NCBI GenBank assembly: GCA_903826405.1
Contig: CAIKEH010000029.1
Location: 1-64,000 of the forward strand
DNA length: 64,000 bases
Source of the DNA: an uncultured bacterium
Lineage (GTDB): Bacteria > Bacteroidota > Bacteroidia > Chitinophagales > Chitinophagaceae
Reading direction: 5' to 3'
Below the pieces are notes generated by a model. It was not told the origin of the DNA. It searched no databases and saw nothing but the letters and a program-made list of their open reading frames with translations. Below are positions 18,756 through 28,000 of the stretch, piece by piece. Made by a program: the position numbers and the translations under genes. Positions within the stretch are counted from its first letter, which is position 1. Every line of letters begins with the position of its first letter.

Positions 18756-19781
18756 CTATTTAAGATGCAAACTGTCCAATGCGCGCTGGTATGCTTTGGC
18801 GAAATGAAAATGTTGTTCAGCAGTGGTTGAAAAATCGTGGTATCCGGAAAAATCCGGTTTAGCACAAAAGAAAAGAAAATCTGTCTGTCGGGCATTCAGA
18901 ACCGCATCAATTGTTTTTATCGCGGGTGTACAGATAGGTCCTGGGGGAAGACCCTCATGCCGATAAGTATTGTAAGGAGATGAAGCGGATTCATCAATAT
19001 GTTTCAGGTAGATTCTCTTCAAACCAAAATCCCGGAGTGCGTACTTGACCGTAGGATCAGCAGAAAGGGGCATCTTCTTCTTCAATCGATTCAAATAAAC
19101 ACTGGCGATCTGGGGTTGTTCGTCGTGTTTGTTCGACTCTTCTTCGACAATGGAGGCAAGCGTATATACCTGATCTGGCTTCAGGTTCAAATCTGAAGCC
19201 TTCTTTAACCTTTCCTTATTCCAGAAAACATCTTTTTCAGAAGCCATTCTTTTCAGAATACGTTTGGGACTGGTGTTCCAGATCAGAGCGTATGTATTGG
19301 GAATAATCAGGGTCATCACCGTATTGGTATCTACGCTGAATAAAGCAAGGGAATCATTGTTCTTGAGATATGTCATCATGGAAGCCGAATCACATTCCAG
19401 GACCCTGCCGATCGATCGGGAAAAATCCTCTTTCGTACGAAACTTATTGATGATCAGGTTGATGGGCGTCTGGCTGCCGTTACGAAGCATCCGTATGATC
19501 TCGACCAGATTCGTTCCCGGGTAGATCATATACCGACCAGGTTTGATTTTATCCCAGACACCTGACATCGCAGCGATCCAGCTGAACAGTCGAGGATTCC
19601 TGACCAGACTGTTCACTTCAATGGAATCCATTACTGTCTGGCGGTCTGAATGTCCAGTTGGTATGTACAAGGAATTACGGCTTCGCTCTGAAGGACCGAC
19701 AGGCCCCAGCAGGAGCCAGGCTAAGATGGCGATCCCGATCGAAATCAGTATCAAGATGCGGTAAATTGATCTTTTCTGCAT
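18756..19781 (-). CDS. mltG: Endolytic murein transglycosylase MltG
   Basis: Inner-membrane-anchored lytic transglycosylase that cleaves nascent glycan strands and is thought to set their length. Seen: one N-terminal membrane helix (about 8-25), then the YceG-like domain with LASIVEEESN, whose glutamate at 213 is the expected catalytic residue, followed by QIASVYLNRLKKKMPLSADPTVKYAL and the NTYRHEGLPPGPICTP region, all family hallmarks. An in-frame TTG start at 19799 would add six residues but lies inside the secG terminator's T-tract; the ATG at 19781 (MQKRSIYR) gives a normal signal anchor and is preferred. Follows secG on the same strand. Confidence 0.93.
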   Translation of the reverse strand: MQKRSIYRILILISIGIAILAWLLLGPVGPSERSRNSLYIPTGHSDRQTVMDSIEVNSLVRNPRLFSWIAAMSGVWDKIKPGRYMIYPGTNLVEIIRMLRNGSQTPINLIINKFRTKEDFSRSIGRVLECDSASMMTYLKNNDSLALFSVDTNTVMTLIIPNTYALIWNTSPKRILKRMASEKDVFWNKERLKKASDLNLKPDQVYTLASIVEEESNKHDEQPQIASVYLNRLKKKMPLSADPTVKYALRDFGLKRIYLKHIDESASSPYNTYRHEGLPPGPICTPAIKTIDAVLNARQTDFLFFCAKPDFSGYHDFSTTAEQHFHFAKAYQRALDSLHLK

Positions 19782-19793
19782 GATCAAAAAATC

Positions 19794-19822
19794 AAACAAA
19801 AATCCCTGCCTGAAGCAGGGAT
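19794..19822 (-). terminator. Intrinsic terminator after secG
   Basis: On the minus strand ATCCCTGC pairs with GCAGGGAT around a 5-nt loop (19802-19822), followed by TTTTTGTTTG. It separates the miaB-to-secG transcript from mltG, whose start lies just beyond the T-run. Confidence 0.8.
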
Positions 19823-19846
19823 CTTTGAAATATCATGATATCAAAA

Positions 19847-20200
19847 TCATTTTTGAATGGGAGTTGCAGGAGTATTGGCAGGTGTCGTCATAGGGACCGT
19901 AGCAGGCTGCGGAGCAGGTGCTGTTGTTGTAGTGGGATTGATCCCCTTGATCAGCTTGTTTTCGTCTGAACCCCCACCTTTGATCAGCAAGGACGAGATC
20001 AGGCAAAGCACCACGATGACGCTAGCCATCACCCAGGTTCCTTTTTCCAGAACATCCGTGGTCTGTTTAACTCCCATGAACTGATTGCTGAACCCGGCGA
20101 TATTGCCTGAAAGTCCACCACCTTTGGGGTTCTGAATCAATACGATGAGACCAAGAAGCACGGAAGAAACAACGATCAGAATCAGGAAAAGAATGGTCAT
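19847..20200 (-). CDS. secG: Preprotein translocase subunit SecG
   Basis: Small inner membrane subunit of the SecYEG channel. Of 117 residues the first 75 carry the family pattern: helix 1 (2-22), the QNPKGGGLSG loop, and helix 2 (about 55-74). The rest is a proline/threonine/alanine-rich cytosolic tail (TTTTAPAPQPATVP and on), a low-complexity extension frequent in Bacteroidota SecG and of no known function. It starts 2 nt after the stop of the upstream unknown gene, so the two are tightly coupled, and is followed by an intrinsic terminator. Confidence 0.93.
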   Translation of the reverse strand: MTILFLILIVVSSVLLGLIVLIQNPKGGGLSGNIAGFSNQFMGVKQTTDVLEKGTWVMASVIVVLCLISSLLIKGGGSDENKLIKGINPTTTTAPAPQPATVPMTTPANTPATPIQK

Positions 20201-20202
20201 AA

Positions 20203-21147
20203 TCAGGCTTTTAGTTCAGCAATTTTCGTGGCAAAATAAGCCATTTTGTCGGGTTCCAGCAAACTTAATTTGTGGTAAATGGCAACAGCCTTTTCTTTCT
20301 GGCCTTGTTGTAGAAAGACTTTAGCCATGGTCTCTGTGATCACTTCTGTATTGTCGTTGGATAGCTCCGCTTCTTTTTTGATCTTCATTTCAGAGCTAGG
20401 ATCGAGTTGCATATCGCGTTTTTCCGGATGGAGCTTTCTCATGGATTTCAGCCAATCAGTGAAGCTTTTGAGTTTGGTACCCAACTGGTCACCAGGTTCT
20501 GTCTCTGCGGACAAACGGATGCCCACTGAAGCGAAGTAATCCGTCGTATACAAGGGTTCGAAAGGGATGATTGACGGATCGGCGGCGACAGAGGGGGGGG
20601 CTTCAGGGGGGGACAAATGTAAGCCCTGATCGACTTCCCGGGGTTGATTGACACTAACTAGGGAATCAAAATCGGGGTTTTGTTCATCATCCAACAGTGA
20701 TGCTTCAATAGTTGATATATTGTCGAATTTTTCGGTTTGGCTTGCGGAGCTTTCATTTTCTATCGTCTCCAGCGCTAGTTCGGTATGTATTTCCTCTATG
20801 TTTTGTTCAGATCCAAGAAGATCGGTTTGCTCAATTTCAGTCCTTTGAACCTCCAGAGCATTTTCCCTGTCCATAGACCTTTCCCAACCCCGCAGACGTT
20901 CATCATGCCTAATTGATTGTAGTTGGTGATGAAGCCAGTGATGATTGCTGAAGTACAATGCGGTCATAGCGACGGAAGACGGATATTCGGGGTCGTTGGT
21001 ATCCTTCAGTTTCCTGCTTTTCAGTAGGTGTAGGAATGATGAATAGGGATATAGCAAAGACAGGTGCCTAAGTTCTGAGGTAGGCATCTGCTTTAGGGAA
21101 TCTTTCCCCATTAAGGCATTCACTACATGGTCCATATCCGTTATCAT
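20203..21147 (-). CDS. Conserved Bacteroidota protein of unknown function with C-terminal TPR-like helices
   Basis: 314 residues, not assignable to a named family. Seen: a folded N-terminal part (about 1-95, with LSLLYPYSSFLHLLKSRKL), a long acidic low-complexity middle (about 100-215, rich in E, S, D, T), a short conserved-looking block (about 220-250, TTDYFASVGIRLS), and two C-terminal helices (about 272-312, VFLQQGQKEKAVAIYHKL) that resemble a single tetratricopeptide repeat. No signal peptide or membrane segment. It sits between lptE and secG in what looks like one operon, so an envelope-export role is plausible. Odd: two poly-C tracts (8 and 7) in the linker, where one extra base in the 7-mer would create an immediate TGA. 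Confidence 0.75.
   Translation of the reverse strand: MITDMDHVVNALMGKDSLKQMPTSELRHLSLLYPYSSFLHLLKSRKLKDTNDPEYPSSVAMTALYFSNHHWLHHQLQSIRHDERLRGWERSMDRENALEVQRTEIEQTDLLGSEQNIEEIHTELALETIENESSASQTEKFDNISTIEASLLDDEQNPDFDSLVSVNQPREVDQGLHLSPPEAPPSVAADPSIIPFEPLYTTDYFASVGIRLSAETEPGDQLGTKLKSFTDWLKSMRKLHPEKRDMQLDPSSEMKIKKEAELSNDNTEVITETMAKVFLQQGQKEKAVAIYHKLSLLEPDKMAYFATKIAELKA
20593..20612 (-). repeat. Two adjacent homopolymeric C tracts in coding sequence (C8 and C7)
   Basis: Read on the coding strand, C7 (20612-20606) and C8 (20600-20593) are separated by five bases and encode PPEAPP. Tract lengths are taken from the frame required by the open reading frame. Slippage of one base in either tract breaks the frame. 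Confidence 0.75.
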
Positions 21148-21168
21148 GGCATGAAAATAAGATTTAGA

Positions 21169-21684
21169 TCACCAGTTTGAGAAGATCCTGTTGAAAATCT
21201 CGTCCGTCAAGTTTGTCAAGATCTGATCCTTGAGTTGAGCTTCAGCCTGAGGCAGACTGAGGCTCGCTGAAAAAGGAAAGTTTCGAGTGATATCTGCTTC
21301 AAAATTCTTCTTTTCATCCAACCTGTTCCTGAATATGATATGTACTGTGATGTTTAGGTTATTACTCGCCACCTGCTGATTGGATATACCCGATGTGCTC
21401 TGTGAATAGTCTGTTATGACTCCATTTATATCATAATCAGCCTCCCCATTTGTCTGGTTCAATCTGGTCTGGTTGATGATCTTCTGTCGCAGTTTATCGG
21501 TCAGGCTAGGACTAAGCAGAGGATTGATATAACGCGCGCGATTCTCGATATAGTTCACCTTGACCGTCTTTACCTCAGGAGGGATGGAAACATCCTTCAT
21601 CGAATAGCGGCAGGTCCCTTGAATGCTGAAAAAAGCGATCGAGGCAATTAACCAGTGTGCATATCTATTCCTGCTATTCTTCAA
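21169..21684 (-). CDS. lptE: LptE-like LPS-assembly protein
   Basis: 171-residue envelope protein resembling the LptE family, the plug lipoprotein that partners LptD to insert lipopolysaccharide into the outer membrane. Seen: N-terminal export segment (about 9-24) ending near GTCRYS, where C25 is the probable lipidated cysteine although the -3 to -1 residues (QGT) are not an ideal lipobox; then the family-typical start PPEVKTVKV, LTDKLRQKIINQTRL, and YDINGVITDYSQ. The first 11 nt overlap the 3' end of the upstream sigma-54 activator gene, indicating co-translation. Placement in a miaB-activator-lptE-secG series is typical of Bacteroidota. Confidence 0.82.
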   Translation of the reverse strand: MKNSRNRYAHWLIASIAFFSIQGTCRYSMKDVSIPPEVKTVKVNYIENRARYINPLLSPSLTDKLRQKIINQTRLNQTNGEADYDINGVITDYSQSTSGISNQQVASNNLNITVHIIFRNRLDEKKNFEADITRNFPFSASLSLPQAEAQLKDQILTNLTDEIFNRIFSNW

Positions 21685-22915
21685 TGTCGTATTCTTTTAG
21701 TTTACGGTAAAGTGTTCGTTCACTGATCCCAAGGTCGGAGGCTGCATCTTTCCGTTTTCCTTTGTGTTTCTTGAGCGCCTTAATGATGAGTTCCTTTTCT
21801 TTATCAAGGATGTTGAGTGATTCTTCCACTTCAATATGTTCTTGAATGGCATTCCCAGGCATGATCATGGGTTGTTGAGCTGCACCGGAGATGACCGGTT
21901 GCAGACTTTCCTGCTTATCAGGATGAAGTAATGGGAAATCAGAAAGAAAGGACTCCCGGCCATAAGAAGCCACAGAAGCTGAACCGGGATTATGAACGAT
22001 CTCAAAGAACATTTTCTTGAGTTCTGTGACATCCTTTTTCATATCGAAAAAAAGTTTGTACAGCATGTCTCGCTCGTTCATGAATTCGGCATTTCCTTGT
22101 TGACCAGGGGCTACGATCGGCAACCTTTTTTCCGGGTGTTCGGGCAGGAAGCGTTTGATTTCCTGTGCTGGAACCTGTTTATTTGTTGAAAGTACGGACA
22201 CTTGTTCGGCGATGTTCTTGAGTTCTCTGACATTTCCCGGCCAAGAATAGTTCACGAGTAAATGTTGAGCTTCTTCATCCAACTGCACGGGGGCGGTTTT
22301 ATATTTTTCTGCAAAATCGACACAAAATTTACGGAAAAGGAGGTATATATCTTCCCTCCGGTCCCTGAGCGAAGGAACCCGGATGGGTACGGTATTCAAT
22401 CTGTAATAAAGGTCCTCCCTGAATTTACCGTTCCGGGTAGCATCGAGGAGATCCTTGTTCGTTGCTGCTATGACGCGAACATCAGTTTTCTGGACTTTGG
22501 ATGAACCTACCCGAATATATTCACCTGTCTCCAGCACACGCAGCAAGCGTGCTTGAGTTCCCAATGGCATTTCTGCGATCTCGTCAAGGAAAATGGTTCC
22601 GCCATTAACTGTTTCGAAATAGCCTTTCCGGTTATCGACAGCCCCAGTGAAAGAGCCTTTTTCGTGCCCGAATAGTTCAGAATCGATGGTGCCGTCCGGT
22701 ATCGCACCACAGTTTACAGCGATGAAAGGGTTGTGTTTACGTGCGGAAAGAGAATGTATGATCATGGAAAAGGCTTCCTTTCCCACGCCACTTTCCCCAA
22801 TGATGAGGACTGTAAGGTCGGTATTTGCAACTTGTATGGCAACCTGCAAGGCATAATTCAGTGCGGGTGAGTTGCCGATAATTCCAAAACGATTCTTTAT
22901 ACTTTGAATCTCCAT
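21674..22915 (-). CDS. Sigma-54-dependent activator (AAA+ and Fis-type HTH, no receiver domain)
   Basis: 413-residue transcription activator that remodels sigma-54 RNA polymerase with ATP. Seen: Walker A GESGVGKE (40-47), the sigma-54-contacting loop in the form GSFTGA (87-92), Walker B FLDEI with D111/E112, arginine-finger region near FREDLYYRLN, a linker (about 250-365), and a Fis-like helix-turn-helix in the last 40 residues (KGKRKDAASDLGISERTLYRKL). The AAA+ domain begins at residue 10, so there is no receiver, GAF or PAS sensor; activity must be set by level or by a partner. It starts 19 nt after miaB and overlaps lptE. Confidence 0.93.
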   Translation of the reverse strand: MEIQSIKNRFGIIGNSPALNYALQVAIQVANTDLTVLIIGESGVGKEAFSMIIHSLSARKHNPFIAVNCGAIPDGTIDSELFGHEKGSFTGAVDNRKGYFETVNGGTIFLDEIAEMPLGTQARLLRVLETGEYIRVGSSKVQKTDVRVIAATNKDLLDATRNGKFREDLYYRLNTVPIRVPSLRDRREDIYLLFRKFCVDFAEKYKTAPVQLDEEAQHLLVNYSWPGNVRELKNIAEQVSVLSTNKQVPAQEIKRFLPEHPEKRLPIVAPGQQGNAEFMNERDMLYKLFFDMKKDVTELKKMFFEIVHNPGSASVASYGRESFLSDFPLLHPDKQESLQPVISGAAQQPMIMPGNAIQEHIEVEESLNILDKEKELIIKALKKHKGKRKDAASDLGISERTLYRKLKEYDIEE

Positions 22916-22934
22916 TTTTCAATTTTTTACCAGT

Positions 22935-24356
22935 TCAATTGCTTTGTTCCCCAAGTAATGTGCCCTGGGTGCAATCCGTTACTATGACCCGGGTGTATGA
23001 TCCTTTTTGCAGCCCATCATTTTGTTTGAGGAAAACGATCACCTTATTCTGACTATTCCTTCCCATCCAATGACGTTCACTTCTTTTCGAATCTCCTTCG
23101 ATGAGCACCGTGAAAGTTTTTCCCAAGTCCCGTTTATTACTCTCGAGTGATAGTTTGTTCTGCAGGGCAACGATCTCCTCCAACCTGTCTTTTTTCACAT
23201 CTGAAGTAACGTCATCCTTGAAACGTTTTGCGGCAAGGGTGCCAGGCCTTTCAGAATACATGAACATATAGGAGAAGTCATATCGGCTTTTTTGCATGAC
23301 ATCAAGCGTATCGGAATGGTCCGCATCCGACTCCGAACAAAAACCGGCGATGATGTCCGAACTGATCCCACAATCGGGCATGAATTCCCTGATCCGATCC
23401 ACTTTGGAGAGATACCATTCACGTGTATAGGTTCGGTTCATGAGTTGAAGGATACGATTGGATCCGCTCTGAACCGGGAGGTGAATATATTTACAGATAT
23501 TTTCCCGCGAAGCCATGATGCGAAGCACGTCATCTGTGATGTCCTTGGGGTGTGAAGTACTGAAACGAACCCTCAGAAGAGGGCTGATGGCTCCAACACG
23601 ATCGAGAAGATCAGCGAAAGTGACCGATGTACCGCTTTGTCCATCATTCCAATAATAACTGTCCACATTCTGACCGAGTAAAGTAACTTCCCGGTACCCT
23701 GTATTGAAAAGATCCCTACATTCATTGATAATCGAGTCGGCATCCCGACTTCTTTCGCGACCTCGCGTGAAAGGAACCACGCAAAAAGCACACATGTTGT
23801 TGCATCCTCGCATGATACTGACAAAAGCGGTGATCCCATTACTATTCAAACGAACAGGGGCGATATCCGCATAGGTTTCCTCACGGCTCAGCAAAACATT
23901 GATTCCTTTCTGCCCAATACCGGCTTCCTTGATGAGCTGGGGCAAGGTTCGATAGGCATCCGGACCTATCACAAGATCAACAAGTTGCTCTTCCTCCAGT
24001 AATTTACTTTTAAGCCTCTCTGCCATACAGCCCAGTAAACCTATTACCATGCCGGGGCGATGGAGCTTCACTTTTCTGAATTCCGTAAGTCTTTTTCTTA
24101 CTGTTTGCTCGGCTTTTTCCCGGATGGAACAGGTATTCAATAAAACCAAATCGGCTTCGTCAAGATCCTTGGTCGCACTATAGCCTTCACCCTGAAGAAT
24201 GGAGGCTACGATCTCGCTGTCGCTGAAATTCATCTGACAGCCATAACTCTCGATGAAAAACTTTTTAAAACTAATGGGAGATAGACCAATTTCAGACAAG
24301 TATACTTCACCCTGTCTGCTTTCGTCCTGAAATTTACCGGTCAGAAAAGTTTGCAT
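22935..24356 (-). CDS. miaB: tRNA-2-methylthio-N6-dimethylallyladenosine synthase MiaB
   Basis: Radical-SAM methylthiotransferase that converts i6A37 to ms2i6A37 in tRNAs reading U-starting codons. Seen over 473 residues: N-terminal UPF0004 domain with cluster cysteines C40 (YGCQMN), C76 and C110; radical-SAM CxxxCxxC at C185, C189 and C192 ([10 protein letters not shown]); and a C-terminal TRAM domain (about 400-465). The three N-terminal cysteines and MNFSDSE pattern separate it from RimO and MtaB. An extra 30-residue N-terminus precedes the domain; a start inside it cannot be excluded. First gene of the run ending at secG, with a likely promoter just upstream. Confidence 0.95.
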   Translation of the reverse strand: MQTFLTGKFQDESRQGEVYLSEIGLSPISFKKFFIESYGCQMNFSDSEIVASILQGEGYSATKDLDEADLVLLNTCSIREKAEQTVRKRLTEFRKVKLHRPGMVIGLLGCMAERLKSKLLEEEQLVDLVIGPDAYRTLPQLIKEAGIGQKGINVLLSREETYADIAPVRLNSNGITAFVSIMRGCNNMCAFCVVPFTRGRERSRDADSIINECRDLFNTGYREVTLLGQNVDSYYWNDGQSGTSVTFADLLDRVGAISPLLRVRFSTSHPKDITDDVLRIMASRENICKYIHLPVQSGSNRILQLMNRTYTREWYLSKVDRIREFMPDCGISSDIIAGFCSESDADHSDTLDVMQKSRYDFSYMFMYSERPGTLAAKRFKDDVTSDVKKDRLEEIVALQNKLSLESNKRDLGKTFTVLIEGDSKRSERHWMGRNSQNKVIVFLKQNDGLQKGSYTRVIVTDCTQGTLLGEQSN

Positions 24357-24376
24357 ATTTGAGTAATATCGGACCG

Positions 24377-24410
24377 CAAAAATATGGAAATTTTAATGGA
24401 TTATGACAAG
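24377..24410 (-). promoter_or_regulatory. Likely promoter of the miaB-secG operon
   Basis: On the minus strand CTTG (24410-24407) precedes TATTTTTG (24384-24377) by 22 nt, close to the Bacteroidota -33/-7 layout. Predicted start near 24370, leaving a leader of about 14 nt. Confidence 0.45.
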
Positions 24411-24543
24411 ATGGCAGACTGAAAATGGCACGATAAACGGAAATATCACTTTCATGTCTCCTGTTCAAGATTTTCATGGAAAGAAAGAGATCACCAAACC
24501 GCAGATTGATCTTAAAATCCAAAAACAACATCGAACATCTCAC

Positions 24544-24562
24544 ATATTATATTCTATAATAT
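24544..24562. repeat. AT-only inverted repeat
   Basis: ATATTATA and TATAATAT, perfect 8-bp arms around TTC. It lies midway between the divergent miaB and cusA genes, 490 nt from the latter. Could be a dimeric operator, but AT-rich repeats of this size also arise by chance. Confidence 0.35.
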
Positions 24563-24829
24563 ATTCAGAATTCCATGGGCGTTACCAGATTTCGAGCAAT
24601 GAATTAACTTCCAATGGCTTAAAAAGCTTAGTCAAAAAAATATTCCAGTAACAATCTGTACTATCAATCAGCATATCCGTTTCAAAGAAAATTCCAATCC
24701 TGCTACAAAGTTCCAGTGAAAACGATGAGAGAGTTGGGCCAATGGGGTTAAGCATATCTGATTCATTGTACATTTCCCTTGGAATCCATCTTAACATCCG
24801 ATAATCACTATCACGTTTAATAGTTGATC

Positions 24830-24991
24830 ATGGATCAGATAGTTAAAATATTGAAATGTGTCGATATCAGTGTGACTCTCCGCAAGAAGGTTCAAATTGA
24901 AGTTCCTGCGGGAAACAAGGATCTGTTATTTACCTTCACGGGTGAAAATAGATTATACCTATATAATATTTTATATACACATGCCCGATGA
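24830..24991 (+). CDS. Possible 53-residue small protein
   Basis: ATG to TGA frame starting MDQIVKILKCVDIS and ending THAR, ahead of the cusA-tolC fusion and on its strand (61 nt gap). No recognised motif, no signal peptide. Could be a leader peptide, a decayed fragment, or chance. Weak call. Confidence 0.2.
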   Translation: MDQIVKILKCVDISVTLRKKVQIEVPAGNKDLLFTFTGENRLYLYNILYTHAR

Positions 24992-25052
24992 AAAACTGAT
25001 TTCTTAAATCATTTTTTCCCATTTTAGACCCAGTTACTGAACAAGTCAAAAC

Positions 25053-28000
25053 ATGCTGAATCATATAATCCGCTTCTCTGTCAGAAACAAGCTGATCATC
25101 GGAATATTGATGCTCGGCCTAATTGGATGGGGGATATTTTCATTTTCCAAACTACCCATAGATGCTGTACCGGATATAACGAACAATCAGGTACTAGTGA
25201 TCACTGTATCTCCATCCCTTGCAGCTCCCGAAGTAGAACGGCTGATCACTTTTCCGATCGAACAGTCCACCGCAAGTATTCCAGGCATAGAAGAAATACG
25301 GTCTTTTTCCCGTTTCGGACTTTCTCTTGTGACCATTGTATTTAATGATAGAACCGATGTTTATTGGGCACGTCAACAGGTTTCTGAACGTTTGCAACAA
25401 GTAAGAACAGAAATCCCGGCAGATGCAGGCAATCCTTTTCTTGGTCCTGTAACCACTGGCCTTGGCGAAATATTCCAATATGTAATAAAACCCAAAAAAG
25501 GATATGAATCCAGTTATACTCCCACGGAATTACGAACCATTCAGGATTGGATCGTAAGGCGACAGTTATTGGGTACACCCGGTGTCGCAGATGTCAGCAG
25601 TTTCGGTGGAAACCTGAAACAATATGAAGTGTCTGTAAATAGTGACCGTCTGAAAAGCATGAACGTCACCATGGAGGAACTCTTTTCAGCCCTTCAACAT
25701 AACAATCAAAATACGGGGGGTGCTTACATTGAAAAAGGCCCCACTGCTTTATATATCCGTAGCGAAGGACTTGTCCGCACTTTGGATGATATAGGCAGAA
25801 TATACATTAAGCAAACGGCAAACGGAATACCAGTCTACATAAAAGATGTGGCTGAAGTGAAGATAGGAAGTGCTGTTAAGTATGGAGCCATGTGTTATAA
25901 TGATAAGGGGGAGGTGGCTGGCGCCGTAGTAATGATGCTAAAAGGAAGCAATTCTTCCGAAGTGATTCGCAATGTAAAAGAAAAGATCAAATCGATAGAA
26001 AAAACACTACCGGAAGGAGTTGAAATAACACCATTTCTTGACCGTACAAAAATGGTAGACAATGCAATCGGCACCGTAAAAAAGAATTTGATAGAAGGTG
26101 CTTTGATCGTGATATTCATATTGGTTGTCTTTTTGGGGAACTTCAGAGCGGGCCTGATCGTGGCATCAGTGATACCTTTATCCATGATGTTTGCGGTTAT
26201 CCTGATGAATGCTTTAGGCGTATCAGGCAACCTCATGAGTCTCGGAGCACTTGACTTTGGATTGATCGTGGATGGAGCCGTAATCATTGTAGAAGCCGTT
26301 ATGCATCGCCTGTATCATAGTCGTCAATTCAATCTTAGTAATAGCATCACGCAGGAAACCATGAATGATGAAGTTGAGAAATCAGCAGGAAAAATGATGA
26401 ATTCCGCTGTATTTGGTCAGATAGTGATCTTGATCGTATATCTGCCCATTTTAGCTTTAGTGGGCATCGAGGGTAAAATGTTCAAACCCATGGCACAGAC
26501 TGTTTCATTTGCACTCATCGGCGCATTCATATTATCCTTAACGTATGTCCCGATGGTCACCTCATTATTCCTGAGTAAAAAAATGAATCATCGTGTAAAT
26601 ATTTCCGACAAATTGATGAGATTGATTCAACGGATGTATGAACCCGCCTTAAGAAAAGCATTGGCATACCCTAAAATCATCACCGTATCTGTAATCATCC
26701 TGTTCATCTTTTCATTCATTCTACTATTGCGCATGGGTGGGGAATTCATACCCAAACTGGAAGAAGGTGATTTTGCAGTGGATACCCGTTTGCTTACTGG
26801 TAGTTCTTTGTCACAAACAATAGAGTCGACCCAACAATCTGCGGGCATTTTATTGAAGCGGTTTCCAGAAGTGGAAAAAGTTGTCACAAAAATCGGATCA
26901 GGTGAAATACCAACAGATCCAATGCCGATCGAAGCATCAGATATGATGGTCATTTTGAAAGACAAGAAAGAATGGACATCTGCTAAATCATTCGACGAAC
27001 TCGCAGATAAAATGAGTAAAGCCCTGGAAGATGTACCAGGTATAATGGTCGGATTTCAATATCCTGTTCAAATGCGTTTCAACGAACTGATGACCGGCGC
27101 TCGTCAGGATGTGGTCTGTAAAATATTCGGTGAAGATCTGGATACGTTGTCCGCATATTCTCAAAAGTTGGGAGATGTAGTAGGGACGGTTGAAGGAGCA
27201 ACAGACCTATATGTAGAAAAAGTGACCGGCCTGCCACAGATAGTGATCAAATACAATAATATTCAGATGTCTCACTATCAACTGAATGTTTCAGAGGTTA
27301 ATAAAGTGATCCGAACGGCATTCGCAGGTGAAAGTGCCGGTTTGATTTATGAAAATGAAAGACGTTTTGAACTGGTGGTTCGTCTTAGTCAACAATCCCG
27401 TAAAGATCTATCAGATGTTCAGAATCTGCTCATTGCTACACCTTCAGGACTTCAAATTCCTTTGTATCAAGTGGCAACTGTGGAGATCAAAGAAGGAACT
27501 AATCAAATCCAACGTGAAGATGCAAAAAGAAGGATTGTTGTCGGATTCAATGTAAGAGGTAGAGATGTGCAAAGTGTGGTGGATGAGTTGAGTCTCAAAA
27601 TCAACAATCAGTTGAAGTTGCCATCCGGCTATTTTGTCACCTATGGTGGTCAATTTGAAAATCTTGTTGAAGCGAAAAAAAGACTCAGTACAGCATTACC
27701 CATAGCATTGTCTTTGATCATGATCATGTTGTATTTCGCTTTCGGCAAATTGAAATATGGCTTGCTCATATTTTCAGCGATACCACTTTCAGCCATTGGC
27801 GGCATAATGGCTTTATGGCTTCGTGGAATGCCTTTCAGCATTTCAGCGGGTGTAGGCTTTATCGCTTTGTTCGGCGTTGCAGTCCTGAATGGTATCGTTT
27901 TAATAACTGAATTCAACCGATTGAAAGAACAGGGCATGCACGATCTGGAATTCATCATAAGGGAAGGAACCAAAAATCGGTTAAGACCCGTATTGATGAC

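Larger units (their letters stand above)
24411..25052. other. Gene-poor gap upstream of the metal efflux genes
   Basis: About 640 nt without a convincing gene. It holds one AT-only inverted repeat (24544-24562), one 53-codon plus-strand reading frame (24830-24991), and presumably the control region of the efflux operon. No match to TAnnTTTG was found close to the cusA start, and no recognisable metal-responsive regulator is encoded here. Confidence 0.5.
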
